From: Reticulascus tulasneorum
Lineage: Eukaryota > Ascomycota > Sordariomycetes > Glomerellales > Reticulascaceae
Reading direction: 5' to 3'
NCBI GenBank assembly: GCA_001557505.1
Contig: LSAX01000005.1
Coordinates: 1,736,001 to 1,800,000 of the forward strand
Length of the DNA stretch: 64,000 nucleotides
Position numbers and translations under genes: made by a program. The notes below the pieces were generated by a model. That model had not been told where the DNA came from and did not search any database. It was given only the letters and a program-made list of their open reading frames with translations. Shown piece by piece: positions 53,153-64,000 of this stretch (position 1 is its first letter; the number at the start of each line of letters is the position of its first letter).

Positions 53153-56100
53153 ATGGCTGCAAATAGCCCTTCCAACCAGATATCTCCGCCTCCCTCTACG
53201 ATCGCCTCTTCTATAGGCTTCAGAAATCGCCGCGATTCCATTAACTCGGTATCGACGTCCTCCCAGGTCGACAAGGAGCAACTCGCCCACGCCCTCGACA
53301 AGATCCACACTTCTGCCAGCCAGTCCGACGCCCTGACCACATTCAACGATTTTGCTTCTCCTCCTGGAGCACTTCCCGCCACAGAGAGCAAGGGTATCAC
53401 CGGAGACTTTGTGCAGAATGGGCTGACGGGCCTGTACAGTCGGCTGAAGGGCGCCGTCGCGGCAGTAGGGTCCGCAAGGCAACAAGAGGTGGACGAGACA
53501 GACAGCTTCGACGCCTCCTCCAAGAGAAGCTCGAACGCGGCTACTCTTCCCAGGGGCGAGTCGGCCGCAACACACTCTACATTCAACTCGGCCATATCAT
53601 CGGATGGTCCACTGACTGCCCTCTCCTCCTCCGGTGTCGTCACGGCCATGTCAGATAGCCAATCCCACCCACCGCAGTCGTCGAAGGCAACATCTGTCTC
53701 GGTCATGACGGGCTCGAAATCCACAACGTCGAGTCGGCAGAGCCTCCCCCACACGAAGGCAACGGCGGCAGCCCCTGTCTTCGAGGTGGCCCCTGTGACA
53801 GTCCATCGCGACTCGAGCCGAAGCGGAGCCCGGGCAGACGACAGTAATAGCAGGTCATCGGGGAAGAGGAGCATGGGCAAGAATGAACTGGCTCCACTGG
53901 TGACGGCGCCAGAAACGTCGAGCGTGTACGAGCCAAAGGACCAGAAGGGCGTGGCTGCCGTGGACAGGGTGCAAATGCCGAGGAGGAGAGACGACGGCAT
54001 CAGCATTGACGGGAGCACCGACATGCCATTGAGCCCGGTCAAATCCACAGGTTCGTCGGTTCCCGCCATTCAGACGTCTGGTGGCGGCACCTCTATACTT
54101 TCGCCAAAGAGACCTGCGGTGATTGATCGAATCTCACGATCCGGACTCCCAGGCTATGCGGCCTCGAGATCTTCGTCCATGGAACCGGGGACGGCAGAGC
54201 CGAGCCCCATCAGCACATCTGCCCATAATTCAGTCTATCATGAATCGTTCGCTCATGACGCGCAGCCTCAACAAATGCGGACCGGTGGCCTGCGGATACC
54301 CGGGACCACTACAAACGAGGGCGCGCCAGACCAGGTGAACGCTCGACTGGAACAGATGCGGAAGCAAGTCCTTAGCAAAGAATTCTGGATGGCCGACGAA
54401 ACTTGCAAGGAATGCTTCAGTTGCGGCGTTCCCTTCACGGCATTCAGGAGAAAGCATCATTGCAGAACCTGCGGCTGCATCTTTGACTCCAACTGTACCG
54501 CAATCATTTCAGCACAAAAGTTCGGTATGCAAGGCAAGCTTAGGGTTTGTAAACCTTGTCACAAAGTCATCAATCAGCGTTACGAGGGAAGCGGTTCCGA
54601 CGAGTCTGGGGACGACTCGTTTCTACCTGCCATATTTCGTCCAAACCAGACGAAGGCCGCCGCCAGAGTTTCGCATGTTGAGGTGGAAGGCATAGAGACG
54701 AGCTTTGCGGAAAGAATGGAAGACCTGGAGGATGCCAGGTCGTCATCGACGCCATTGATGGCAATCCCAGCCACGCGAAGGATGGGCGATCCCAATCGCA
54801 CGTCGGCCATTCTGGAGATCGACGCGCCGCAGCTGAGTCGGCCCAGCTCGTCGCGGTCCCTCAAGTCTTTGGCCTCGAATCGGCCTCAATCATCTAGCCA
54901 TAAACGACACCACTCAAAGGGCAACTTTTTCTCCCGATTCAAACCTGTCCCTGATGATCGGGCGCCTTTCCGCAAGGGTCTCAAGGATGAGATGAGTCGC
55001 AGACCAAAATATCCGGCCTTCCACGACGACAACATTATCGATCCAGAACTCGCCGCCTATATGTCGGACGAGTCTAGTGGAGACGAACAGATGAGCATAT
55101 TTGCGACCATGTCAAATAGCGATCTACAGCCTGCAAGCTACGACCGCGACAAGACTAGTTTCGGGCCATTTTTGACTGCCGGTAGAAAGGGCCGTCACCG
55201 GGCGGATAAGAGCGTGAGCGGTTTGAGTTTCACAAGCCGCGGGTTCGACGATATTGCCGGCCCAAGTAGCTTTATCAGCCAGACAAGGCCGCCCCGGAGG
55301 AGGAACCTCAGCAATGTGGGAGCTAGCGTGCACTACTTGCGGTCCCCACGCCCCAAGTCCGGCATTTTCAAGGGCCCTTCTGAATCTAACGAAAACGTAT
55401 TCATGCTCGAGAACCCAGCTATTGAAACGACAAAGTTGACGAGGAGCGACTCCATGCGGGAAGACAGGGAACCACAGGTAGAGCTTAATCCCTCAAGCAT
55501 GTTGCATGTCAAAAAGCTCCTACATCAGCTATTGGAGGACTCCGACATACCGAATGTGCCCGCATGGGAAAAGGCTCTGATTCCCATCCTCCTCCAATGC
55601 ACAGATGATGTCACCCCAGATATTCGAAATGGAGACGATATGGACATCCGCCACTATGTCAAACTCAAAAAGATACCGGGGGGTAAACCGGGAGACACTT
55701 GCTACGTTTCTGGCGTTATATTTACGAAGAACCTTGCGCTCAAGAGCATGCCTAGGCGTATCGCCAATCCCCGGATTGTCATCATCTCGTTTCCTATAGA
55801 ATACCAAAGGCATCAGCAGCACTTCATGAGCCTCCAGCCGGTTATTGAACAAGAAAAGGAGTTCCTGAGGGTCGTTGTCAACAGGATTCTCAATCTGCGG
55901 CCGCAGGTGTTGCTGTGCGAGAAGAGCGTTTCTGGCGTGGCACTGCAATACTTATCCGAGGCAAACATCGCGGTCGCCTACAACGTGAAGCCGTCGGTTA
56001 TCGAGGCCGTTTCCAGATGTGCCGAGACGGAGATCATCTCGTCCCTTGACATGCTTGCCTTGCAGGTCCAAGTGGGACGCTGCTCCGGTTTTGAGGTAAA

Positions 56101-59100
56101 GACATACGTCAACAAGAACTATCCGGGCAAAAAGAAGACATACATCTTCCTATCTGGATGTGTGGAAGCGCTTGGCTGCACGATCGCCCTTCGGGGAGAC
56201 TCGACCGAGCTACTCAGGAAAATGAAGCGTGTTACCGAGTTCATGGTCTACGTGGTCTATAACCTGAAGCTAGAAACTTGTCTTATGCGAGACGAGTTTG
56301 TAAAGCTGCCGAATGAAGGCGAAGATGCTTCCTCTCTAACGGCGTCCTTGCCCTCGACGTCACGGGAGCATACCGATGGCAGTCTGAGGTCTCTGAGCAA
56401 CAGCGGAGACCAAGGGAGCATGAGACAGGCACTTGCCAACGTCTCCCCACCAGAAACGGAGCCTCCGTCACAGGGCAGTGCAATCGCTTCAGCCGACTCG
56501 ACGGATCTCAAAGCCCCCACGGACGTGGTCGAAAACCAAGCGGAGGACGCACGGCCGAAGATGATCTCTCTTCATGCCTCGCACATTTCTCATGCCGCCC
56601 CTGATACTCATGTTCCAGAGGACGTGCCGATGCCGACATATTACAGCGATATGGTCGCAAAGTACGAGACAAAGATTCTGTCAGCCTCGCCCTTCGTCAA
56701 ATTCACCCAGCCATACCTTCTGATGAAGGCTCGTGAACAAGAGCGGAGGCTGGTCTACCTTAAGCGATTGAGGGACCAAGACGTGATAGAGGAGCAGGCA
56801 GACCCTGAAAAGCCAAAATCGCAGCGATTTCAGCTAATCAAACCAGAAATGGTCCACGCCATTGGCCAAAAGGCGCCACGGCAAATCATGGAAATTCTCC
56901 ACGCCGTCCACGATGCCGAATATGACAAGGCCTTACATAATTACCAAACGCAGACAAGACAGTGGGAAAATTACATCCAGGGAAACTTGGATCTCTTCGA
57001 TCCATACTCTCACCAAAATATCGTTGTGCTGTACTCGGTGATCTGCACTGATACGAAGATCCCTTGTGCGGAACCCGGTCTCATTGCGATTGCATTCTAC
57101 GACGAGCATGTGGACCAGACTGGCAGTATGGATCCTGACTGTACTCTCGGTCAATATATCGAGGATCTTTGCCTGAGTAAAGACTCCATCTGCACGTCAA
57201 ACGGCTGCGATCGTAAGATGGCAGAACATCACCGCACATATGTGCATGACGAGTCGAGGATCACCATATTCGCCGAGCCAGCCGCCATCAAACCCAAGCA
57301 TAGCTCCGATGACATTACGATGTGGAGTTACTGTAAAGTCTGCAAGAAGGATTCCCCGACTATGCCCATGTCTGACAGTACCTGGAAATATTCCTTTGGA
57401 AAATACTTGGAGTTGCTTTTCTGGAGTAAGGGCCTTCGGTTACACGAAAACACGGAATGCCCTCACGATCATCATTCAGATCACATTCGATACTTTCAGT
57501 TTCACGATACATGGATCCGAATCCACTATGATCCTATTGATCTGCTCGAGATTGTCGTTCCACGGCCAAGAATTACTTGGAAAGTCGATAACGACTTGAG
57601 GCTAAAGAACGAAATCTTCAACAAGATTGAAGAGCGGTGGACGCGCTTTATGAACTCCGTTAAAGCGAGGCTGAAGAGTATTGGAATCGACAGCGTTTTG
57701 CCAGAGAAAGCCGACGCTTGCAAGGCCGAGGTCGATCGCCTGATGAAGAAGGCGCAAGACGATCACCCAGCTTTAATTCGCAAACTGCAAGATACCTATG
57801 TCAACTCCAAGTATTATGAGGTCATTCCCTTCAACATCATTCTCAGGGAAGTGCTCGAAAGGGCCGGAGAGTGGGATGCTCTATTTGTCAAGTTTGAAGC
57901 AGAATTTCTCTCCGACAAGGACCTCCGACAGCTCACCCTGATGCAATTGAGGAAGATGTTCACCGACAACGAATCCAAGGAGTCTCTTCCATCCACAGAA
58001 GGATCCACGTCAACTGCCGAAACCGGGGAGCCGCCGTCGCAAACTTTCTCGGATACCGACGAAAAGAACTCCACGCAGCCCACTGATTACACTGAAAACA
58101 GCATGGCACACAGCTCCGCTTCTACAAAGCTGGGCTCGCAGTCTGCCATTGACGAGAGTAATCTTGCCGCGTCAACTGCAGATATGATGGAGCGCGTCGG
58201 CCCACTCGACCTAGCTACTCCCTCCACGCCGTTCATGAAGAACCCTTTCGATCCCTCTGCTGAAGCTGCGGGACGAGCGGTGCCGCCCAGTATTGACGAA
58301 GCTACCTCTCCGACTACATTTGCACCTGCATTTGAGACGCACCACTCACCTGCGCCTATGACTACGGGTACCGAGGTTTCCTTTTTGGAAAAGGTGGAAC
58401 AGATTCGGCGAGACAATGCTTTGGCGGGCGAGGTTTCCGGCGCCGAACAAGGTGCTGACCCGAACAGGTCGAGCCAGGAGCGTGGCACGTCCCGTAGGGT
58501 TGGCATGAGCGTTTCGCCGCCGATGGTACGAGCCATCTCTCAACCTGCACGGTCGATTCCCAGGGCGCAGTCTTCGTTTGGCAAGGCCCTCGTGCCTAAA
58601 GAGGGTAGGACGATGCCAGCCGAAGGCTCGATCGGAGAGCATTCAGCCGCCGACAACCCCAATAAGAGTGACAAGAAACTCTCTGAGCGCCTGGGTCTCG
58701 GGAGTCTGAAGAGCCATAGGAAGGCCGGGCAGTCCTCGATACCCCGATTCGTCCACAAAAAGAAGGAATCCAAGGTCCTGACACTTGTCAAACAAATCGA
58801 GCAGCTGAGTCGTGAATTTGAAAGGGAAAGGATCCGTGAAGATAGGAAGAAGCGCGCAGCCCGGGGCGCCCAACCTCGTGCCGGTCTACCGCGAGCCTCG
58901 ACGAAGGCCATCCTTGAGATGTACGACAACGTTGATGATGCCGTTCAGGAACCTGGACCATTCGACGACGAGCAAATCACAGATCGTGACTTCGCCGACC
59001 CCAATACTACCATTACGAGAAGGACAACTGGCACAATTTCCACTGAACAATCTACGCCTGCGCCTCTTAGTGAACTACAAACGCCCACGGAGGCGCCTTC

Positions 59101-60702
59101 GCAAATCGAAGACATCAATACAGGCGGAGAAACGGACGATACAGCGACAGTAAATGCAAGCCAGGCCGGCTCCGATGACGAAGGTGGCGGCAGCGACGCC
59201 GAGCCTTCTCTCTTGGACGATATTCTACCTGACGTCAAGGAGCTCGCGGATTCCCTGGAACCGAGCACGGAAATCCCCCTTGAGCTTCCCAAGCACCAAA
59301 AGACGAGCTTGATGAAGATGCTGACCAACTTTTGGGCGGAGCGGTCTCCAGGTGGGTGGCCGCAGCTGGATTACCCCATCAACGCGAGCGACCACATTTT
59401 CATAGACTCCAACATGATTGTCAGGGAGGATGAGCCAAGTTCGTTGATTGCGTTCGCACTGAGCTCCGACGACTACAAAGCTAAGCTAGGGAACATACGT
59501 CATCAGTGGCAGCTTGCGATTCAGAAGGATTATGAGGCGACAGCCGCCGAATCTAGGTCCTCTGGCATCTCTGATACGGGCGAGCTCATGGTTGACGAAG
59601 GTGAACTGGAGAAGAGTCTTCTGAGGGCGACGGGTACTCACCTAAAGTATCAGTTCAAGGAAGGCTCAGCCACCATGCTCTGCAAAATCTTTTATGCCGA
59701 GCAGTTTGATGCCCTCAGGCGAAAATGTGGTGTCGCTGATCGGATCATCGAGTCTCTATCTCGCTGTTTGAAGTGGGATTCCAAGGGGGGCAAGACGAAG
59801 TCTGTCTTCCTGAAGACATTGGATGACAGGCTAGTTTTGAAGGTACCAATTTTCTGATAACTCTTGGGAAACCTGGCTAATCGTACGCGCAGTCACTATC
59901 GCCAATTGAAACCTCCGCCTTTCTTCGTTTCGCACCAGCATACTTTGGAATCATGGCCGAAGCACTCTTCCATGATTTGCCATCAGTAATAGCGAAGATG
60001 CTGGGGTTCTTCCAGATCTTGGTTAAGAACCCTGTCACCAATACGGAGATCAAGCTAGATTTGCTTGTCATGGAAAACTTGTTCTACGATCGGTCTCCGT
60101 CCAGAATATTTGACCTGAAGGGCTCGATGCGTAACCGTAAGATCCAGTCGACCGGTGAGCAAAACGAAGTACTCCTCGATGAGAACATGGTCGAGTTCAT
60201 CTACGAGTCGCCCCTATTCGCCCGCGAACATTCTAAAAAGTTACTTAGAGCATCGGTACGTGAAAAACTTTCCCGTATCTCAAGCGCCCACTAATTATGG
60301 CTAGGTTTGGAATGACACTCTATTCCTCGCTCGCCAGAACGTCATGGACTACTCCCTGATGATAGCGGTCGACGAAGCCAGGAAGGAGCTTGTTGTAGGT
60401 ATCATTGATTGCATCAGGACGTATACCTGGGACAAAAAGCTTGAAAGCTGGATCAAAGATCGCGGTTTTGCTGGCGGTGGACGGAATCGACCAACCGTGA
60501 CAAGTCCGAAGGAGTACAAGTCTCGATTCCGGGAGGCTATGGCGCGGTATGTACCTCCAATATAATCCCTGCTGCCGAACTTATACTAATCTTGCGATGC
60601 AGATACATCTTACAATCTCCAAACTGCTGGCACCAGTTCGGCACGCCACAGGCTATCGGCGCCATGAGGACGCGTTTCGAGACAGAGGGCAAGTTAGAAT
60701 AA
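53153..60702 (+). CDS. FAB1: 1-phosphatidylinositol-3-phosphate 5-kinase
   Basis: Exons 53153-59842, 59893-60255, 60305-60546, 60603-60702; 2464 residues. FYVE zinc finger at about 411-475 ([24 protein letters not shown]) binds PI3P. A chaperonin-like (CCT/TCP1) domain at about 778-1046 includes [21 protein letters not shown] cysteine-rich region follows at about 1340-1470 ([34 protein letters not shown]). The PIP kinase domain is C-terminal (about 2060-2464), with [45 protein letters not shown] and [19 protein letters not shown]. It makes PI(3,5)P2 on the vacuole and endosomes, controlling vacuole size and retrograde traffic. The remaining stretches are disordered Ser/Thr-rich linkers. All three introns lie in the kinase domain. 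Confidence 0.97.
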
Positions 60703-61246
60703 GGTGCTATTGTTCAAAGTGAAAGAGGAGCACACATATGTGGCTATCTACAGATAGAAGGCTGGCAGTTCTGCCTTGAAGTATCAGGTGTACGAATCAT
60801 GCATGGCTGGCGTTCTGTAAAGCACATATCAATGGAGACGGGTGGTAGAACGGGGTACAGCGATGTCTCCGGCTCCATGAACAGCATCAACCTGGAGTCT
60901 TTACGAAGTATGTTTTATGAATACGTATTTAGATACCCTTCAATATAATCATAGTCAAGCTTTTTCTGTTGCCCAAGACTTCCAGCCTGTGCTTAGTCGA
61001 CTAAATACATCTCCCTACTAAGGACTCGGGAGGTTGGTTGTCGCTGTTCCACCAAAATTTCACCAAATCCACCAAAACTTAGCGCCAGTTTTGGTCGAGC
61101 AACCACTAAATCTGGCCCTAAGCCGCCACCCCCTGCCTTATCCAACTCGGAGCCTCACATGCTCAAATTACACACGTTGAATCAAGACACACAACTTTCC
61201 GCGGAAACTTGCATGACCAGCTCAATGAAACCGGCTGGAAGTTCTA
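60703..61246. other. Intergenic between FAB1 and MDM12
   Basis: About 540 bases: FAB1 3' region and MDM12 promoter. Contains CCACCAAAA direct repeats and an inverted repeat at 61072-61094. Confidence 0.55.
61072..61094. repeat. Inverted repeat CCAAAACT / AGTTTTGG upstream of MDM12
   Basis: Perfect 8-base arms with a 7-base spacer (TAGCGCC), about 150 bp before the MDM12 ATG; the left arm overlaps one of two CCACCAAAA copies. Confidence 0.55.
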
Positions 61247-62479
61247 ATGTCAATCGATCTCAACTGGGAGACGCTCACAACGGGCCCTGATGGCGAAGCA
61301 CTAGCCACCCGCATCCGTGACTTTGTCCACACCAAATTCCAGGCAGTGGCATTGCCTCGCTTCCTCAAGTCCGTGACGGTGCATGAGTTCGAGTTCGGGA
61401 CTATCCCTCCAGAGCTAGAGTTAAAGGACATCACTGATCCGCTGCCGGACTTTTATGAAGAGAACCCCGATATCGAAGACGAGGAAGAGGAGGAGGATGC
61501 CGAGCAGGATGTCGCGGATGAACTGAAAGCGGCCGAGCGGCGGAGGGAAGTCGCCCAAAGGAACGACTCGCAGCCACCACCCAGAATCAACATGGGCGGG
61601 TGGAGAGTACAGACACCGGATCTGACGAGCCCGTTTTTGGGAGTCTCGACGCCAGGCATTCTAGGCGGGACGTCAAATATGCACTACTTCCAGTCGCACT
61701 TAGGAGCTGGGTGGTCGGGGACACAAACACCTCTGGCAGCTGTGGCAGGTGCGCACATGGCTAACAGCTGGCTCGACTCATCCGCCATGGCCTCTGCATC
61801 TGGCCGCAGAAACCCCTTCGACAACTATACACCGAGCCACAGCCGGAATCCGTCACAAGGCTCCATCTCGGTCGGGGACTTCCATCCCACACTGCGAGAG
61901 AAGTCCAGCGTGTCTACGCTGGCTCCTACATCGGCCGGCACGTCTCGGCCGCCTACTCGGGATACGCACCTTGCCGGATCAGCCATTTCAGAAGAGAGTG
62001 ACGAGGAGCCGGACCAGCAGGAAGACCAGCCTCGGTTCCGTGAGCCACGCATCGAGGATCTCCAGGCCGTGTTTCGCATCCGCTACTCGGGGGATGTAAA
62101 GCTGCGCCTTACAGCTGAGATCCTTCTCGACTACCCAATGCCTAGCTTTGTCGGCATCCCAGTCAAGCTGAATGTCACGGGCATGACGTTTGACGGGGTG
62201 GGTGTGCTGGCCAACATTCGGAAGCGGGTCCACTTCTGCTTTCTCAGTCCTGAGGATGCGCTCGCGGCGGTAGGGGCAGATGATGGGCAGGAGGAAGGTG
62301 GTCCCAAGTTTGGGGGTCTCTTGCAGGAGATTCGGGTCGAGAGCGAGATTGGGCAACGAGAAGGGGGAAAGCAGAGTCTGAAGAACGTTGGCAAAGTAGA
62401 ACGGTTTGTGCTGGAGCAGGTCAGGAGGATATTCGAGGACGAGTTTGTATATCCCAGTTTCTGGACGTTCTTGGTATGA
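61247..62479 (+). CDS. MDM12: Mdm12, ERMES complex subunit
   Basis: Single exon, 410 residues, start [20 protein letters not shown] as in Mdm12 orthologues. The lipid-binding SMP fold is split by a long disordered acidic and Ser/Gly-rich insert (about 80-250), as usual in filamentous fungi. The N-terminal part carries [20 protein letters not shown]. The C-terminal part carries [52 protein letters not shown] and ends [18 protein letters not shown]. Mdm12 bridges Mmm1 in the ER and Mdm34/Mdm10 in the mitochondrial outer membrane and moves phospholipids at the contact site. Convergent with VPS28, only 79 bp apart. Confidence 0.97.
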   Translation: MSIDLNWETLTTGPDGEALATRIRDFVHTKFQAVALPRFLKSVTVHEFEFGTIPPELELKDITDPLPDFYEENPDIEDEEEEEDAEQDVADELKAAERRREVAQRNDSQPPPRINMGGWRVQTPDLTSPFLGVSTPGILGGTSNMHYFQSHLGAGWSGTQTPLAAVAGAHMANSWLDSSAMASASGRRNPFDNYTPSHSRNPSQGSISVGDFHPTLREKSSVSTLAPTSAGTSRPPTRDTHLAGSAISEESDEEPDQQEDQPRFREPRIEDLQAVFRIRYSGDVKLRLTAEILLDYPMPSFVGIPVKLNVTGMTFDGVGVLANIRKRVHFCFLSPEDALAAVGADDGQEEGGPKFGGLLQEIRVESEIGQREGGKQSLKNVGKVERFVLEQVRRIFEDEFVYPSFWTFLV

Positions 62480-62558
62480 GCTTCGCAGCTCGACGAAATA
62501 TTTGACATTAGAGGCTATATGGTCACAAGCTACCGATCTTCTATCATGCCACTAGCGG

Positions 62559-63395
62559 TTACGTTAAGGTGCTCTTGAAACCCTGGTAAGCCTGCTGAAT
62601 ATCCAACTCCAGCTCCCGCGCCTGCTTCTCGCTCAGTTCGTCCGTCGCCTTCATCTGGTTCAGTGTGATGAGCCATTGCACGATCTTGCCCCTGTTCTCG
62701 AAGTCCCGATCTGTGACTTTATTGACGGATTGGATCACGTCCGACAACAAAGGATGGAGCTGATCCTTCGATAGCAGGCCCAGTTTCACGGCATCCAGAA
62801 ACGTTATGAACTCCTGTGTCGCCTCCAAAATGAGCGTACCGCTTGTATTGCCTGACGCTGCTGGAGTGGGCGCAGAGCCTGCCGTGGCCGTGACCGTTGT
62901 CGACGGCAAACCGACTCGTATTCGTTCTGTTGCGCGGGGGACCTCAAGCTACAGTTACTAGTCAGTGTCAATCTTATTTAGAATTGAAGCATAGGTAACG
63001 TACATCCCACTCTGCCTTGAACTCCTCCAGGCCTACAAAGGCCTTTGCGACAGTCTCATCCGCCAGAATCGACTTGTATTGCTTTAGTGATCGTTCACAT
63101 ATCTCTGTATAGTCCGCCTCGGGTATGGCATCTTTCAAGAATGCCTTTTCGAGCTCGTCCAGCGTGACTATAATGCTGAATATTTCCGCCAGCGAGTCTT
63201 GGAGGTCGCGCTCAGCGCGGGTTTCGGCGAGCTTGACTTCCTGCGGTGCTGTCAGTGTTAGATGGGCATCATGGCGGGGGAGGGGTAGCGGGGAGAAGGC
63301 ACTCGACTCGCCTCGTCTAGGTTGATACTCGCTGATAACGTTGTGTTTGGGACATAGCTATGCGGAGTCGGCGCATAGGATTGCCTGGGCATCAT
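62559..63395 (-). CDS. VPS28: Vps28, ESCRT-I subunit
   Basis: Exons (minus strand) 63395-63312, 63240-63004, 62948-62559; 236 residues. N-terminal core: VKLAETRAERDLQDSLAEIF, then VTLDELEKAFLKDAI, SLKQYKSILADETVAKAF, FKAEWDLEVPRATERIRVGLP. After a short linker the C-terminal four-helix domain (ATQEFITFLDAVKLGLLSKD, LITLNQMKATDELSEKQARE) binds ESCRT-II Vps36. It sorts ubiquitinated cargo into multivesicular bodies. Two adjacent ATGs (63395, 63392) start the protein. The first intron appears to use a GC donor (GAG|GCGAGT); a GT nine bases further on would add Ala-Ser-Arg in frame. Divergent from NOC2 with 271 bp between starts. Confidence 0.95.
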
Positions 63396-63666
63396 CGTTG
63401 CGGTCTTTGGCGCACTTTGAATGGCTTCATCGTTGAAGGGAGGTACTCGAGCTTGTGGGTTATCCAGCTGCTCTATGACAACCTGGTGGCAGAATGAGCT
63501 TGACCGCCTACTGTTGCACCATTTTGGGACTGGCGGCCCGCCGATAAGACTGTCCGATAAGCATCTGCCAGAAAATTTTGAGATGCACCACCACACCCAC
63601 CAATCGATACCTTCGCTTCTGCAAGTCCGCAATTCAAGCACTCAATTGTGCTCGAATCATCCCAAA

Positions 63667-64000
63667 ATGGCTCCCTCCAAGAAGAATGTGAAGGCGACCA
63701 AGAAATTCGAAAAGAAGCATTTGAAGGGAGTCTTGGAAAAGCGAAAAGCCAATGCCAAAATCAAGCAGCGGCAGCAAGTCAAGGAGAAGAAGCAGTCGAA
63801 GCGGACCAAAGACTCTGAGTTTTACAAAGGCGGCGCCGACGGAGCGCCCAAGGTCAATGGGTCCAAGAAAGAAGCCAATGTCAGCGCCATGAGCGTTGAC
63901 GACTTTTTCCAGGGCGGCTTTGAGATCTTGGAGAAGGACACAAATGGCAAGAAAGCGGCGGGGAAGTCGGGCAAGAGGAAAAGAGAAGCGCGACCAGAGG
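63667..64000 (+). CDS. NOC2: Noc2, nucleolar ribosome-assembly factor (3' truncated by window edge)
   Basis: The frame is open from the ATG to the end of the window (111 codons). A very basic start (MAPSKKNVKATKKFEKKHLK, many Lys) is followed by SAMSVDDFFQGGFEI, the short acidic-aromatic block near the start of Noc2/Rix3 proteins, and another Lys/Arg stretch. Noc2 pairs with Noc1 in the nucleolus and Noc3 in the nucleoplasm for 60S export. The diagnostic large domain lies outside the window, so the call rests on the N-terminus only. Confidence 0.8.
   Translation, partial: MAPSKKNVKATKKFEKKHLKGVLEKRKANAKIKQRQQVKEKKQSKRTKDSEFYKGGADGAPKVNGSKKEANVSAMSVDDFFQGGFEILEKDTNGKKAAGKSGKRKREARPE

Noticed and set aside
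1..64000. Mobile elements, CRISPR arrays, rRNA genes
   Set aside because: No transposase, reverse transcriptase, long terminal repeats, regular spacer repeats or rRNA sequence were seen on either strand.

Overview
The window looks like nuclear chromosomal DNA of a filamentous ascomycete (Pezizomycotina, most likely a Sordariomycete). Genes lie on both strands at about one per 2.5 kb. Most are split by many 46-90 bp introns with GT..AG ends and CTAAC/CTGAC-like branch sites. Proteins such as Mdm12, Csn12, Sds22, Fab1, Noc2, Psr1 and a Zn2Cys6 factor read as typical fungal orthologues. No transposon, CRISPR array, rRNA operon or prophage was seen, and there is no obvious AT-rich repeat-induced mutation block.

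Layout. 0-20 kb: a truncated Cys-rich-tail protein; a sterol glucosyltransferase-like gene (-) with a Vps13/Atg2-like motif and a string of ubiquitin-interacting motifs; SEC61 beta (-), found by splicing four short exons; a PSR1-type phosphatase (-); a peroxisomal half ABC transporter (+); a single-pass membrane protein (+). 20-30 kb: a seven-exon divergent kinase-like gene (-), a D-xylose reductase (+), SDS22 (-) and an ABHD13/Bem46 hydrolase (+). 31-44 kb: a BTB protein (+), CSN12 (-), RPL20 (+), a Zn2Cys6 regulator (-), a GNAT acetyltransferase (+), a DUF1772 membrane protein (+) and an intron-bearing tRNA-Lys. 44-64 kb: eIF4E (+), a mitochondrial-type malonyl-CoA synthetase-like enzyme (-), a BolA1 protein (+), a large disordered protein (-), the PI3P 5-kinase FAB1 (+), MDM12 (+), VPS28 (-) and the start of NOC2 (+).

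Working together. Several genes act on endomembrane lipids and contact sites: sterol glucosyltransferase, FAB1 (PI(3,5)P2), VPS28 (ESCRT-I), MDM12 (ERMES) and SEC61 beta. This is ordinary housekeeping content and not an operon. Two neighbourhoods look more than random: the divergent ACSF3-like/BolA1 pair, both with mitochondrial-type leaders and both linked by family knowledge to lipoate synthesis; and the Zn2Cys6 / GNAT / DUF1772 trio, whose promoters carry perfect inverted repeats. Exon joins below were worked out by hand from splice signals and reading phase; every multi-exon model adds up to a whole number of codons.
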